Part shown: piece after piece, positions 19,028-26,658 of the stretch | Layout: every line of letters begins with the position of its first letter | Numbering within the stretch: the stretch's first letter is position 1 | From: JBOCEF01 sp047610385 | Lineage (GTDB): Bacteria; Pseudomonadota; Alphaproteobacteria; Rhodobacterales; Rhodobacteraceae | Length of the DNA stretch: 64,000 nt | Direction: 5' to 3' | NCBI GenBank assembly: GCA_047610385.1 | Contig: JBLGAC010000003.1 | Coordinates: 62,001 to 126,000 of the forward strand | Made by a program: the position numbers and the translations under genes | The notes under the pieces: generated by a model | Told to the model about the DNA's origin: nothing | Databases searched by the model: none | The model's input: only the letters and a program-made list of their open reading frames with translations

Positions 19028-21568
19028 ATGCCAGATTTCGCCAACATCGCCCCGGATGGGTTGGATCAGGATCAGGCCCGCGCGGAGCTGGCGCGTCTTT
19101 GGCACGCCATGGCCGAAGCCGACCTTGCGTATCACCGCGATGATGCGCCTGAGATCACCGACGCGGAGTATGACGCGCTCAAGCGCCGCAATGCCGCGAT
19201 TGAGGCGCGCTTTCCCGCGCTTAAGCTGGCGGATGGCCCCTCAACCCGCGTCGGCGCCGCGCCCGCGGAGGGTTTTGGCAAGATCCGCCACCGGGTGCCG
19301 ATGCTGTCGCTGTCGAACGCCTTTGACGCCGCCGATGTCGCTGATTTCACCGAACGTGTGCGCCGCTTTCTGGGTCTGGATGCGGGCGCCCCGCTGGCGT
19401 TTATGGCTGAGCCGAAGATCGACGGCCTGTCCCTGTCCCTGCGCTATGAGGGCGGCGCGCTGATCGAGGCCGCCACCCGCGGCGACGGTGAGACCGGCGA
19501 GAATGTCACCGCCAACGCCCGCACCGTCGCCGACATTCCCCAGACCCTGATCGGCGCGCCAGATACCCTCGAAGTCCGCGGTGAGGTTTATATGACCCAC
19601 GCTGATTTCGCCGCCCTCAACACAAGGCAGGAGGCTGCGGGGCTGAAGCCCTTCGCCAACCCGCGCAATGCCGCCGCCGGGTCGCTGCGCCAGCTCGATG
19701 CAGAAATCACCCGCGCGCGCCCGCTGCGGTTCTTTGCCTATGGCTGGGGCGATCTGTCGGTGCCGCTGGCAGAAACGCAAACCGGGGCGATGGACGCTTT
19801 GCGCGATCTGGGTTTTGTCACCAACGACCGCGCCGCGCGCTGTGAGACGACGGAGGACATGCTGCGCGTCTATCAGGGCATTGAGGCGGACCGCGCATCA
19901 TTAGGCTATGACATTGACGGGGTGGTTTATAAGGTCGACCAGCTGGATTTGCAGGCGCGGCTGGGGTTCCGGTCGAACACTCCGCGCTGGGCCACGGCGC
20001 ATAAATTCCCCGCCCAGACCGCAACCACGATCCTTGAGGCGATTGACATTCAGGTTGGCCGCACCGGTGCTTTGTCGCCGGTCGCGCGGCTGGCGCCGGT
20101 GACGGTGGGCGGCGTGGTGGTGTCCAACGCAACCTTGCACAACGAAGACTACATCGCCGGGCGTGGCCAAAAGGGTGAGCTGATCCGCGGCGGGCGCGAT
20201 CTGCGCGTTGGCGACACGGTCACTGTGTACCGCGCAGGCGACGTGATCCCCAAAGTGCTGGATGTGGACCTGTCCAAACGCCTGGCAGGTGCCCAGCCCT
20301 GGACCCCGCCTGACACTTGCCCGATCTGCGGATCGCCCGCCGTGCGCGAAGACGGCGAGGCCGCGCGGCGCTGCACCGGCGGCCTGATCTGTGCGGCGCA
20401 GGTCACGGAGCGTCTGAAGCATTTCGTGTCCCGCGGTGCCTTTGACATCGAAGGGCTGGGCGCCCGGCAGGCAGAGGCGTTTTATGCCGATGGCTGGATC
20501 ACGGAACCGGCCGATATTTTCACCCTGCGTGATCGGTATGGGGCCGGGGTGCAGCAGCTCCAGTTCCGCGAAGGCTGGGGCAAGAAATCTGCCGACAACC
20601 TGCTGCGCGCCATTGACGACAAGCGCAGCATTGAGCTGTGGCGGTTCCTGTTCGCCCTCGGCATCCCCCAGCTTGGCGAAACCGCGGCCAAGAAATTCGC
20701 CGCCGAATGGCGCGTTTTCCCGGCGCTGAGGGCTGAGATTGAAGCGTCCTCAGCCCGGCGCCGTGTGGTGGGGGCTGCGTGGCGGGACCGCTTCGCGCTG
20801 CCCGCCGCCGACCCGCTGGCGCTGCTGCATGCCCTGCGGGACCTGCGTGGGCGCGAGGTGGCGCTTTGGCCCGAAGCGACCGCGCTTCCGGGCGTTGGCG
20901 GGCTGTCGGTGCTGCAGGCCGCGCAGGAACTGGCCGACGGGGACCCGGCCAACAAGACGGAAAAGCTGCTGAAGGCGGCGGCGAAATCTGCGGGACCAGA
21001 CCTTATCGGAGCACGCGATGCGATTGTTGCGCATCTGCGCAGGGATGCGCTGGGGGCTGCGCAGATGTGGCGCGACATGATCCGCGGCCATGGCTGGGGC
21101 GAGGGGGATGAGGCGTTCACGGCCATGGGCGGCTGGCCCGCCGCGTCCGCCGCGCTGTCGGGCATCGTCGCTGAGGAAGAAGCCGCTGTTGCCCCGCTGG
21201 CCGCAGGTGACGGCATCGGCCCGTCGGTCGCGCTGTCGCTGTGCGATGTCTTTGCGGTGGAAAAACAGGTTGGCATGATCGACCGGCTGTGCGCGCAGGT
21301 GACGCCGCGCCCTGCCGAGGCCCCGAAGGCCGACGGATCCCCAGTGCATGGGCTGACCGTGGTGTTCACCGGCACGCTGGTAAAGCTGACGCGGGCTGAG
21401 GCGAAGGCGCGGGCTGAGGCGCTGGGCGCGCGGGTCTCCGGGTCGGTTTCAAAGAAGACCGACATCGTGGTGGCGGGGGAGGCTGCCGGCTCAAAGCTGA
21501 AAAAGGCTGAGGAGCTTGGCCTGACCATCATGACCGAAGACGCGTGGATCGCGCATATCGGGGGCTGA
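19028..21568 (+). CDS. ligA: NAD+-dependent DNA ligase with long HhH-region insertion
   Basis: Seals nicks during replication and repair. It is 846 aa, against about 670-700 in most bacteria. Order: N-terminal Ia domain, adenylation domain with the nucleophile in AEPKIDGLSLSLRY (Lys about residue 130), OB fold, Cys4 zinc finger beginning CPICGSPAV (about residue 430), helix-hairpin-helix region, and C-terminal BRCT domain (about 772-846). The excess length lies in the HhH region, about residues 565-735, where a stretch beginning RRRVVGAAWRDRF has no counterpart I recognise. The frame is open from 18947, but the ATG at 19028 follows a GAGGAG and starts the conserved part. recG follows 42 bases downstream. 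Confidence 0.96.
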   Translation: MPDFANIAPDGLDQDQARAELARLWHAMAEADLAYHRDDAPEITDAEYDALKRRNAAIEARFPALKLADGPSTRVGAAPAEGFGKIRHRVPMLSLSNAFDAADVADFTERVRRFLGLDAGAPLAFMAEPKIDGLSLSLRYEGGALIEAATRGDGETGENVTANARTVADIPQTLIGAPDTLEVRGEVYMTHADFAALNTRQEAAGLKPFANPRNAAAGSLRQLDAEITRARPLRFFAYGWGDLSVPLAETQTGAMDALRDLGFVTNDRAARCETTEDMLRVYQGIEADRASLGYDIDGVVYKVDQLDLQARLGFRSNTPRWATAHKFPAQTATTILEAIDIQVGRTGALSPVARLAPVTVGGVVVSNATLHNEDYIAGRGQKGELIRGGRDLRVGDTVTVYRAGDVIPKVLDVDLSKRLAGAQPWTPPDTCPICGSPAVREDGEAARRCTGGLICAAQVTERLKHFVSRGAFDIEGLGARQAEAFYADGWITEPADIFTLRDRYGAGVQQLQFREGWGKKSADNLLRAIDDKRSIELWRFLFALGIPQLGETAAKKFAAEWRVFPALRAEIEASSARRRVVGAAWRDRFALPAADPLALLHALRDLRGREVALWPEATALPGVGGLSVLQAAQELADGDPANKTEKLLKAAAKSAGPDLIGARDAIVAHLRRDALGAAQMWRDMIRGHGWGEGDEAFTAMGGWPAASAALSGIVAEEEAAVAPLAAGDGIGPSVALSLCDVFAVEKQVGMIDRLCAQVTPRPAEAPKADGSPVHGLTVVFTGTLVKLTRAEAKARAEALGARVSGSVSKKTDIVVAGEAAGSKLKKAEELGLTIMTEDAWIAHIGG

Positions 21569-21610
21569 ACGCTCTTTCCCATCCGCCGCGGTTCTTGCAT
21601 GGTCCGGCCC

Positions 21611-23821
21611 ATGTCAAAAGGCCGGCCCGAGATTCTTTTCCCCCTGTTCGCAGACCTCACGTCGCTTGACGGCGTGGGGCCGAAAACTGCGAAATTGCTG
21701 GAAAAACTGGATGTCCGCCTGCCGCGGGATCTTTTGTTCGGGCTGCCCACCGGGGTGGTGGACCGGCGCGTGCATGACAGCTTTGCCGACGCGGCAGACG
21801 GAGAGGTGGCCACCGCCATCGTCACCGTGCTGGCCCACCGCGCGCCTGCATCGCGCGGGCGTCCGTGGCACGTCAAAGTCGATGACGGGGCTGACGGCGC
21901 AGATCTGGTATATTTCCGCGCCAATCAGGGCTGGGTGGACAAATTGCTGCCCATCGGGTCCCGCCGCCTGGTGTCGGGCAAGGTGGAGCGGTGGAATGGC
22001 CGCGTGCAGATCGCCCATCCTGACCATGTGATCGCGGTGGATGAACAGGGTTATGAGCTGCTTGATGACGGCACCGATGCGCCTGATCCCGTTACTGATC
22101 CTGTTTCTGCGCCTGATTTTGCACCCGATGCTGCACCCGATCTTGGGGCTGATCCCGCGCCTGCGCTGCCTGATTTTGAACCGATCTACCATCTGACCGA
22201 AGGCGTCACGCAGCGGCTGATGCACCGCGTGGCGCAATCGGCGCTGGCGCGTGCGCCCGATCTGGCGGAATGGATTGAGCCGAGCCTGCTCGCATCCAAA
22301 AAATGGCCTGCATGGCGCGGCGCACTGACCGCCGCCCATGCGCCGGATGGCCCGGACGCGCTGCGCGCTGGCAGCCCCGCGCGTGAACGGCTGGCCTATG
22401 ATGAGCTGTTGTCCCATCAGCTTGCGCTCGCGCTTGGCCGGGCGGCGAACCGGCGCACCAAAGGGCGGCCCTCGGATGGCGATGGGCGGCTGCGGGCCAA
22501 GGTGCGCGCCGCGCTGCCTTGGCCGCTGACCGGGGCGCAGGGCCGCGCCGTGACCGACATCGCCGCGGACATGGCGTCTGGTGACCGGATGAACCGGCTG
22601 CTGCAAGGCGATGTCGGCTCTGGCAAGACCGTGGTGGCGCTGATTGCCATGCTTACGGCTGTTGAGGCCGGGGGGCAGGCGGTGATGATGGCCCCAACGG
22701 AAATCCTTGCGCGTCAGCACATCGAAAGCCTCGCGCCCCTGCTGGCCGCGGTGGGGATAGAGCCGCTGCTGCTTACTGGCCGCGACAAGGGCAAGCTGCG
22801 CGCGGCCAAGCTGATGCAGGTGCTGGACGGGGCCGCGATCGTGATCGGCACCCACGCCCTGTTCCAAAAGGATGTGGCGTTCCGGGATCTGCGCCTTGCG
22901 ATCATCGACGAACAGCACCGTTTCGGCGTGCGCCAGCGATTGGACCTGTCGTCCAAGGGGGTCAGGCCGGATGTTCTGGTGATGACCGCCACGCCGATCC
23001 CGCGCAGCCTTGCGCTTGCGAATTATGGCGATATGGACGTCAGCGTGCTGGACGAAAAGCCCCCGGGGCGAAAGCCGGTGACCACGGCGCTGGTGCCATC
23101 AGACCGCATTGAAGAAGTGATCGCGCGTCTGGCCCATGCGCTGGATCTGGGGCGGCGCGCCTATTGGGTGTGCCCGTTGGTCGAAGAAAGCGCGACCATG
23201 GATCTGGCCGCCGCTGAGGACCGCGTGCGTGAGCTGCGCGCGCGGCTTGGCCCGGCGATGGCGCAAAAGGTGGCGCTGATTCACGGCCGCATGGTGCCGG
23301 CCGAAAAGGACGCCGCCATGGCCGCCTTCGTGTCTGGCGAGGCGCTGTTGCTGGTCGCCACCACGGTCATCGAAGTTGGCGTGAACGTGCCCGAAGCCAC
23401 CATCATGGTGATCGAGGGCGCCGACAGCTTTGGCCTTGCGCAGCTGCACCAGTTGCGCGGGCGCGTGGGGCGGGGCGCCGACGCGTCGACCTGTCTGTTG
23501 ATGTACGACGCGCCGTTGACCGCAAGCGGCAAGGCGCGGCTGGCGATCATGCGCGAAACCGAAGACGGGTTCCGCATCGCCGAAGAAGACCTGCGCCTGC
23601 GCGGCGCCGGGGATCTGCTGGGCGTGCAGCAATCTGGCCTGCCCAAGTTCCGTGTGGCCGACATTGAAGGCCAGGCCGATCTGATGCGCACCGCGCAGGA
23701 AGAAGCGCGCCTTGTGATTGCCACCGATCCGCGGCTGGAGGGGCGGCGCAGCGATGCGTTGCGCGCGCTTTTGTACCTGCACGAACGCGACGCCGCGATC
23801 CGTCTGCTGTCAGTCGGCTGA
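21611..23821 (+). CDS. recG: ATP-dependent DNA helicase RecG
   Basis: Branch-migrating helicase that regresses stalled replication forks and resolves recombination intermediates. It is 736 aa from the ATG at 21611 (an ATG at 21599 adds four residues). The N-terminal wedge domain starts with LTSLDGVGPKTAKLLEKL. Helicase motifs follow: Walker A GDVGSGKT (about residue 333), DEQH box IIDEQHRFGVRQR (about 432), VMTATPIPRSLAL and QLRGRVGRG. In the wedge domain, residues about 153-192 form an acidic, proline-rich linker with repeated PD/AP units that is unusual for RecG. It runs with ligA, a repair-themed pair. Confidence 0.96.
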   Translation: MSKGRPEILFPLFADLTSLDGVGPKTAKLLEKLDVRLPRDLLFGLPTGVVDRRVHDSFADAADGEVATAIVTVLAHRAPASRGRPWHVKVDDGADGADLVYFRANQGWVDKLLPIGSRRLVSGKVERWNGRVQIAHPDHVIAVDEQGYELLDDGTDAPDPVTDPVSAPDFAPDAAPDLGADPAPALPDFEPIYHLTEGVTQRLMHRVAQSALARAPDLAEWIEPSLLASKKWPAWRGALTAAHAPDGPDALRAGSPARERLAYDELLSHQLALALGRAANRRTKGRPSDGDGRLRAKVRAALPWPLTGAQGRAVTDIAADMASGDRMNRLLQGDVGSGKTVVALIAMLTAVEAGGQAVMMAPTEILARQHIESLAPLLAAVGIEPLLLTGRDKGKLRAAKLMQVLDGAAIVIGTHALFQKDVAFRDLRLAIIDEQHRFGVRQRLDLSSKGVRPDVLVMTATPIPRSLALANYGDMDVSVLDEKPPGRKPVTTALVPSDRIEEVIARLAHALDLGRRAYWVCPLVEESATMDLAAAEDRVRELRARLGPAMAQKVALIHGRMVPAEKDAAMAAFVSGEALLLVATTVIEVGVNVPEATIMVIEGADSFGLAQLHQLRGRVGRGADASTCLLMYDAPLTASGKARLAIMRETEDGFRIAEEDLRLRGAGDLLGVQQSGLPKFRVADIEGQADLMRTAQEEARLVIATDPRLEGRRSDALRALLYLHERDAAIRLLSVG

Positions 23822-23830
23822 CCGGGTTTG

Positions 23831-23874
23831 CGGGCGGCCTCGGGGAGGGAAGACCCCTCCCGCTCGGCCGCCCG
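23831..23874 (+). terminator. Large hairpin downstream of recG
   Basis: Bipartite inverted repeat: an outer 9-bp stem (CGGGCGGCC / GGCCGCCCG) and an inner 8-bp stem (GGGGAGGG / CCCCTCCC), 9 bases after the recG stop. There is no T-run. Confidence 0.5.
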
Positions 23875-23908
23875 CGGGCGCTGGCGCGCCCGGCGCCCAG
23901 CCACGTCT

Positions 23909-23972
23909 GTTCCGCGACGTTCTGGGATGTTCCGACATGTTCGCTAATGTTCTCGTAAAATTCTTGACGTTT
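23909..23972 (+). promoter_or_regulatory. Array of GTTC half-sites at exact 10-bp spacing, overlapping a -35 box
   Basis: GTTC occurs at 23909, 23919, 23929, 23939 and 23949, followed in the same phase by ATTC (23960, one base off) and GTTT (23969). The inverse GAGAAC at 23985-23990 mirrors GTTCTC at 23949-23954. TTGACG (23964-23969) could be a -35 box; a weak -10 would fall near 23987. Alphaproteobacterial LexA boxes are GTTC-N7-GTTC (11-bp period); these have N6, so LexA is possible but not a clean match. Confidence 0.6.
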
Positions 23973-23993
23973 TGTGATTCGGATGAGAACATC

Positions 23994-24071
23994 ATGGCAA
24001 CAGAGCGGGCAAGAGGCCCGCGCCGCCCGCCGGTGCCCCTGCTCAGGCCCCCGCGCGGACCGGCCGTCTGA
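23994..24071 (+). CDS. Possible proline-rich leader peptide (25 aa)
   Basis: Short ORF, ATG to TGA, directly after the phased GTTC array, encoding a basic peptide with PPVPLLRPPRGP. It has no clear Shine-Dalgarno sequence; if transcription starts near 23995 it could be leaderless. It ends 17 bases before the small membrane-protein ORF. Proline pairs slow ribosomes, so a regulatory leader role is conceivable. It may equally be a chance ORF. Confidence 0.25.
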   Translation: MATERARGPRRPPVPLLRPPRGPAV

Positions 24072-24088
24072 ATGTCAGGAGAACCGCT

Positions 24089-24217
24089 ATGAAGACCCTC
24101 ATTCGCCTCGCCCGCTCAGCCGACCTCGCGCCTCGTCATGCCATTGAGGACGCGCTGGGCCTTATGCTCATCTGCATCATGATCGGGGTTGGCTTTGCGG
24201 CCACCGGGCTGATGTGA
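24089..24217 (+). CDS. Small single-pass membrane protein (42 aa)
   Basis: Too short for routine gene calling but with a good ribosome binding site (AGGAGA, 6 bases before the ATG). The product starts MKTLIRLARSADLAPRHAIE and continues into one hydrophobic segment, ALGLMLICIMIGVGFAATGL, so a basic N-terminus in the cytoplasm and one transmembrane helix are predicted. It lies downstream of the phased GTTC array and upstream of an intrinsic terminator, forming its own transcription unit. The same frame stays open for 54 codons past the TGA, to 24379, just before the terminator. I do not recognise a family; similar small proteins occur in Rhodobacterales. If the array is an SOS-type operator, a stress-induced membrane peptide is one possible role. 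Confidence 0.6.
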   Translation: MKTLIRLARSADLAPRHAIEDALGLMLICIMIGVGFAATGLM

Positions 24218-24381
24218 GCGGTCTTTGATCCATCCCATCGCGGTGTCTTCGCCGGTCTGACCGCGCTTTTGCGCCATGCCTTTCGCGCCGACGTCCCTCG
24301 CGGCGGCGAAAGATGGGCTGGGGGGATTGCCTCTCCCCGTTCGGCCCCGGACCACTGCCTGCGCTTTGACACCGCCGACTG

Positions 24382-24419
24382 ACGCCGCCCCTTTCCCGTG
24401 AAGGCGCGGCGTTTTTTTT
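24382..24419 (+). terminator. Intrinsic terminator
   Basis: ACGCCGC (24382-24388) pairs with GCGGCGT (24406-24412) and is followed by eight T (24412-24419). Ends the small transcription unit that begins near 23995. Confidence 0.8.
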
Positions 24420-24431
24420 GTGCGGTGGCGC

Positions 24432-24494
24432 GGTGCGGTGGCGTGGTGCGGGGGTTTGGTGCGGTGGCGTGGTGCGGGGGTTTGGTGCGGTGGC
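24432..24494. repeat. 26-bp G-rich tandem repeat
   Basis: Two exact units of GGTGCGGTGGCGTGGTGCGG + GGGTTT (24432-24457 and 24458-24483) and a partial third (24484-24494). One strand is almost free of C and A. It lies between the intrinsic terminator and the 3' end of the IscU/NifU-like gene. Confidence 0.8.
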
Positions 24495-24504
24495 TTGGCC
24501 GCGG

Positions 24505-24990
24505 TCAGCCTTGATCGGCCTCGGCGATGTCCAGCGCGTCGAATGCGGCGAGGGCGGCATCGAGGCTCAGCAGAATCGACGCATGGCGATTTTTGTAGTC
24601 GCGCGCCGGGAGCAGCACTTCGAACCCGTCAAAGGGCGCGGCGGGGACCGGGCCACCGTCTTTCAACATGGCGCGCAATTCGTCGCGGGCGGTGGAAAGA
24701 TCAGCGCGGGACCGCCCGATCACCTGCCGCCCTAGCACTGAGGCCGCGGCCTGGCCCAGCGCGCAGGCCTTCACGTCCTGCGCGAACTGCGCGATCCGCC
24801 CGTCCTGCACCTTGATCTGCGCCGTCACCGTCGATCCGCACAAAGGTGAGCGTTTGCGCGCCTGCCCGTCAGGATTGGCCAAGATGCCCAGATGGGGAAT
24901 GTCGGCGGCGAGCGCGAGGATGCGCTTGGAGTAGAGATCGATCAGGTCGCCCCCGCTCTGTTCGGCGTCCTTGGCAGTCGCGTCGGTCAT
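24505..24990 (-). CDS. IscU/NifU-like iron-sulfur cluster scaffold protein
   Basis: NifU-N/IscU-fold protein, 161 aa, that would hold a nascent Fe-S cluster. It has the three cysteine positions of the family: C in RSPLCGSTVTAQI, then DVKACALGQAAASVL, with an internal spacing like that of SufU/IscU; a third canonical cysteine near the C-terminus is not obvious. The frame opens at 25032, but the ATG at 24990 (MTDATAKDAEQ) is preceded by GGGGAGA and is preferred. It is divergent from hisI, 120 bases apart. No isc or suf genes are adjacent, so the specific client is unknown. Confidence 0.8.
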   Translation of the reverse strand: MTDATAKDAEQSGGDLIDLYSKRILALAADIPHLGILANPDGQARKRSPLCGSTVTAQIKVQDGRIAQFAQDVKACALGQAAASVLGRQVIGRSRADLSTARDELRAMLKDGGPVPAAPFDGFEVLLPARDYKNRHASILLSLDAALAAFDALDIAEADQG

Positions 24991-25110
24991 CGGTTTGTTC
25001 TCCCCGGCAGTGCGGTGCATCATCCGTGTCACCCACTAGATAGTTCCATCGGCGCGGGTGTAAAAGCCGCTGAGGCGAATTCGCGCCGCACGCCCAGCGA
25101 GGAGCCCGCC

Positions 25111-25485
25111 ATGACCGACCCCGTTGCCTTCGACCCAGCCACCCTGAAATACGATGCCGACGGGCTGATCCCGGCCATCGCCCAGGACCACGCAGGCGGC
25201 GAGGTTCTGATGATGGCATGGATGAACCAAGCCAGCCTGCGCGAAACCCTCATCACCGGGCAAGTCACCTATTGGTCCCGATCACGTCAGGCGCTGTGGC
25301 GCAAGGGCGAGACGTCGGGCCATGTGCAAAAGCTGATCAGCCTGCGCGTGGATTGCGACCGCGATTGCCTGTTGATGCTGGTCGATCAGACCGGCCCGGC
25401 CTGCCACACCAACCGCCGCAGCTGTTTCTACACCGGCATTGAGGCCGGCACTGAGCGCGTGCTGACCGCGCCCCAAGGCGAATGA
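25111..25485 (+). CDS. hisI: Phosphoribosyl-AMP cyclohydrolase
   Basis: Third step of histidine biosynthesis: opens the adenine ring of phosphoribosyl-AMP. The 124-aa stand-alone HisI domain lacks the HisE pyrophosphatase part found in E. coli. It shows the signatures YWSRSRQALWRKGETSGH, the zinc/magnesium ligands in DCDRDC-like VDCDRDCLL, and CHTNRRSCFY. The ATG at 25111 follows GAGGAGCCC; the longer frame back to 24892 crosses the divergent promoter region. The stop overlaps the next start (ATGA), so the AbrB-family gene is co-translated. Confidence 0.95.
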   Translation: MTDPVAFDPATLKYDADGLIPAIAQDHAGGEVLMMAWMNQASLRETLITGQVTYWSRSRQALWRKGETSGHVQKLISLRVDCDRDCLLMLVDQTGPACHTNRRSCFYTGIEAGTERVLTAPQGE

Positions 25486-26627
25486 GCCGCAGGTCCAAGG
25501 GCTTTGAGGGCGAGACCCTTGCCGCCATCGGCCCCGGTTGGCGCGCGGTCTGGGCCGCGCGCCTGTCGCGCCAGGCGATGGGGCGGCTGGCCTATGGTCT
25601 GGCGGTCGGGGCGGCCGGGGGCGCGCTGGCCACCGCCGCGGGCGTGCCTTTGGCATGGATGCTGGGATCGTTGTTTGCGTGCATGGCGTTCAGTCTGGCG
25701 GGCCAGAAGGTCATGGTGCCGATCTGGCTTCGCATGATCTTCATGGGGCTGATCGGATTGTTCCTGGGCGAAAGTTTCAGCGCTGAGGCAGCAGGGCAAT
25801 TGTCGCGCTGGCCGGTGACGATCGCGATGGCGGTGCTCTATGTCCCGGTGGCGGCGGCGGCGTGCTACCTGCTGTTTCGAAAAGCGGCGAGGATGCCGCG
25901 GGGCACCGCGCTTTTGTCCGGCCTGCCGGGGGGAATTACGGCGGTGGCGATGTTCGCCTCAGCGCTGGGCGGGGATGAACGGCGGGTCGCGCTCAGCCAA
26001 TCGTTGCGGGTGGCGTTCGTGGTGCTGCTGGCACCGACCATCGCGTTTGGGTGGCTGGGGCTTTCGGCGCCCGCGGGGCAGGGGTTTTCGCCTGCCGAGA
26101 TCATCGGGGTGGGCGATGCGGCGCTGCTGGTCGGGGCCTCAGTGGCGATGGGCGCGGTGGTGGCGCGGCTGGGCTGGCCGCTGCCTTACATGATCGGGCC
26201 GCTGCTGGCGTCGGCGATGCTGCGGTTTCCCGGCGTGGTCGAAGGGACCCTGCCGCCATGGTTGGTGGAGCTGGCGCTGCTGGTCTGCGGCGCATCAATT
26301 GGAACGCGGTTTGGTGGGATCGGGGCGCGGCTGTTCCTCAGCACGGTGGCGTGGACCTTCGTGGGGACGCTGGTGCTGATGGCGGTGTCGGGCCTGTTTG
26401 CCTGGACCGCACATGTCTGGTTGGGGGTGGACATCTTTGCGGCGCTGCTGGCCTTTGCGCCCGGGGGGGTGGCTGAGATGTCGCTGATCGCCATCGCCAT
26501 CGACGCGGACCCCAGTTTTGTGGCCGCGCATCACATGGCGCGGATCTTCGCAATCTTGTTCGCGCTGCCGGCGATCTCAGGGTGGCTCGGCCGGTTCATC
26601 GGGCAGGAGAGCCCCGGCGGCACCTAG
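25482..26627 (+). CDS. AbrB-family membrane protein (TIGR03082, often misnamed ammonia monooxygenase)
   Basis: Polytopic inner-membrane protein of 381 aa with about ten hydrophobic segments arranged as two similar halves, each with a proline/glycine-rich signature: PLAWMLGSLFACM in the first and LGWPLPYMIGPLLAS in the second. This duplicated Gly-rich pattern is the AbrB/TIGR03082 family, whose members are called AbrB or ammonia monooxygenase in databases without functional evidence. A transport role is likely but unproven. It overlaps the hisI stop by 4 bases and ends at a palindrome shared with the convergent gluQ. The link to histidine synthesis may be only transcriptional. Confidence 0.8.
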   Translation: MSRRSKGFEGETLAAIGPGWRAVWAARLSRQAMGRLAYGLAVGAAGGALATAAGVPLAWMLGSLFACMAFSLAGQKVMVPIWLRMIFMGLIGLFLGESFSAEAAGQLSRWPVTIAMAVLYVPVAAAACYLLFRKAARMPRGTALLSGLPGGITAVAMFASALGGDERRVALSQSLRVAFVVLLAPTIAFGWLGLSAPAGQGFSPAEIIGVGDAALLVGASVAMGAVVARLGWPLPYMIGPLLASAMLRFPGVVEGTLPPWLVELALLVCGASIGTRFGGIGARLFLSTVAWTFVGTLVLMAVSGLFAWTAHVWLGVDIFAALLAFAPGGVAEMSLIAIAIDADPSFVAAHHMARIFAILFALPAISGWLGRFIGQESPGGT

Positions 26628-26635
26628 GCGCTCCC

Positions 26636-26658
26636 CAGATTATTCTGCGAATAATCTG
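26636..26658. repeat. AT-rich palindrome at the gluQ 3' end
   Basis: Perfect inverted repeat CAGATTATTC-TGC-GAATAATCTG, strikingly AT-rich for this DNA and overlapping the last codons of gluQ, between two convergent genes. A related palindrome lies at 29864-29885, and both are followed by C(A/G)CCCGG. It may act as a bidirectional terminator or protein site. Confidence 0.7.

Noticed and set aside
23909..23952. GTTC array as a CRISPR-like or iteron origin
   Set aside because: Spacers are only six bases and not of CRISPR size; no rep gene or DnaA boxes are nearby. A promoter-linked operator explains it better.
24420..24735. Open frame through the G-rich tandem repeat, giving Trp-Cys-Gly rich peptides
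   Set aside because: An artefact of repeat DNA antisense to the Fe-S scaffold gene.
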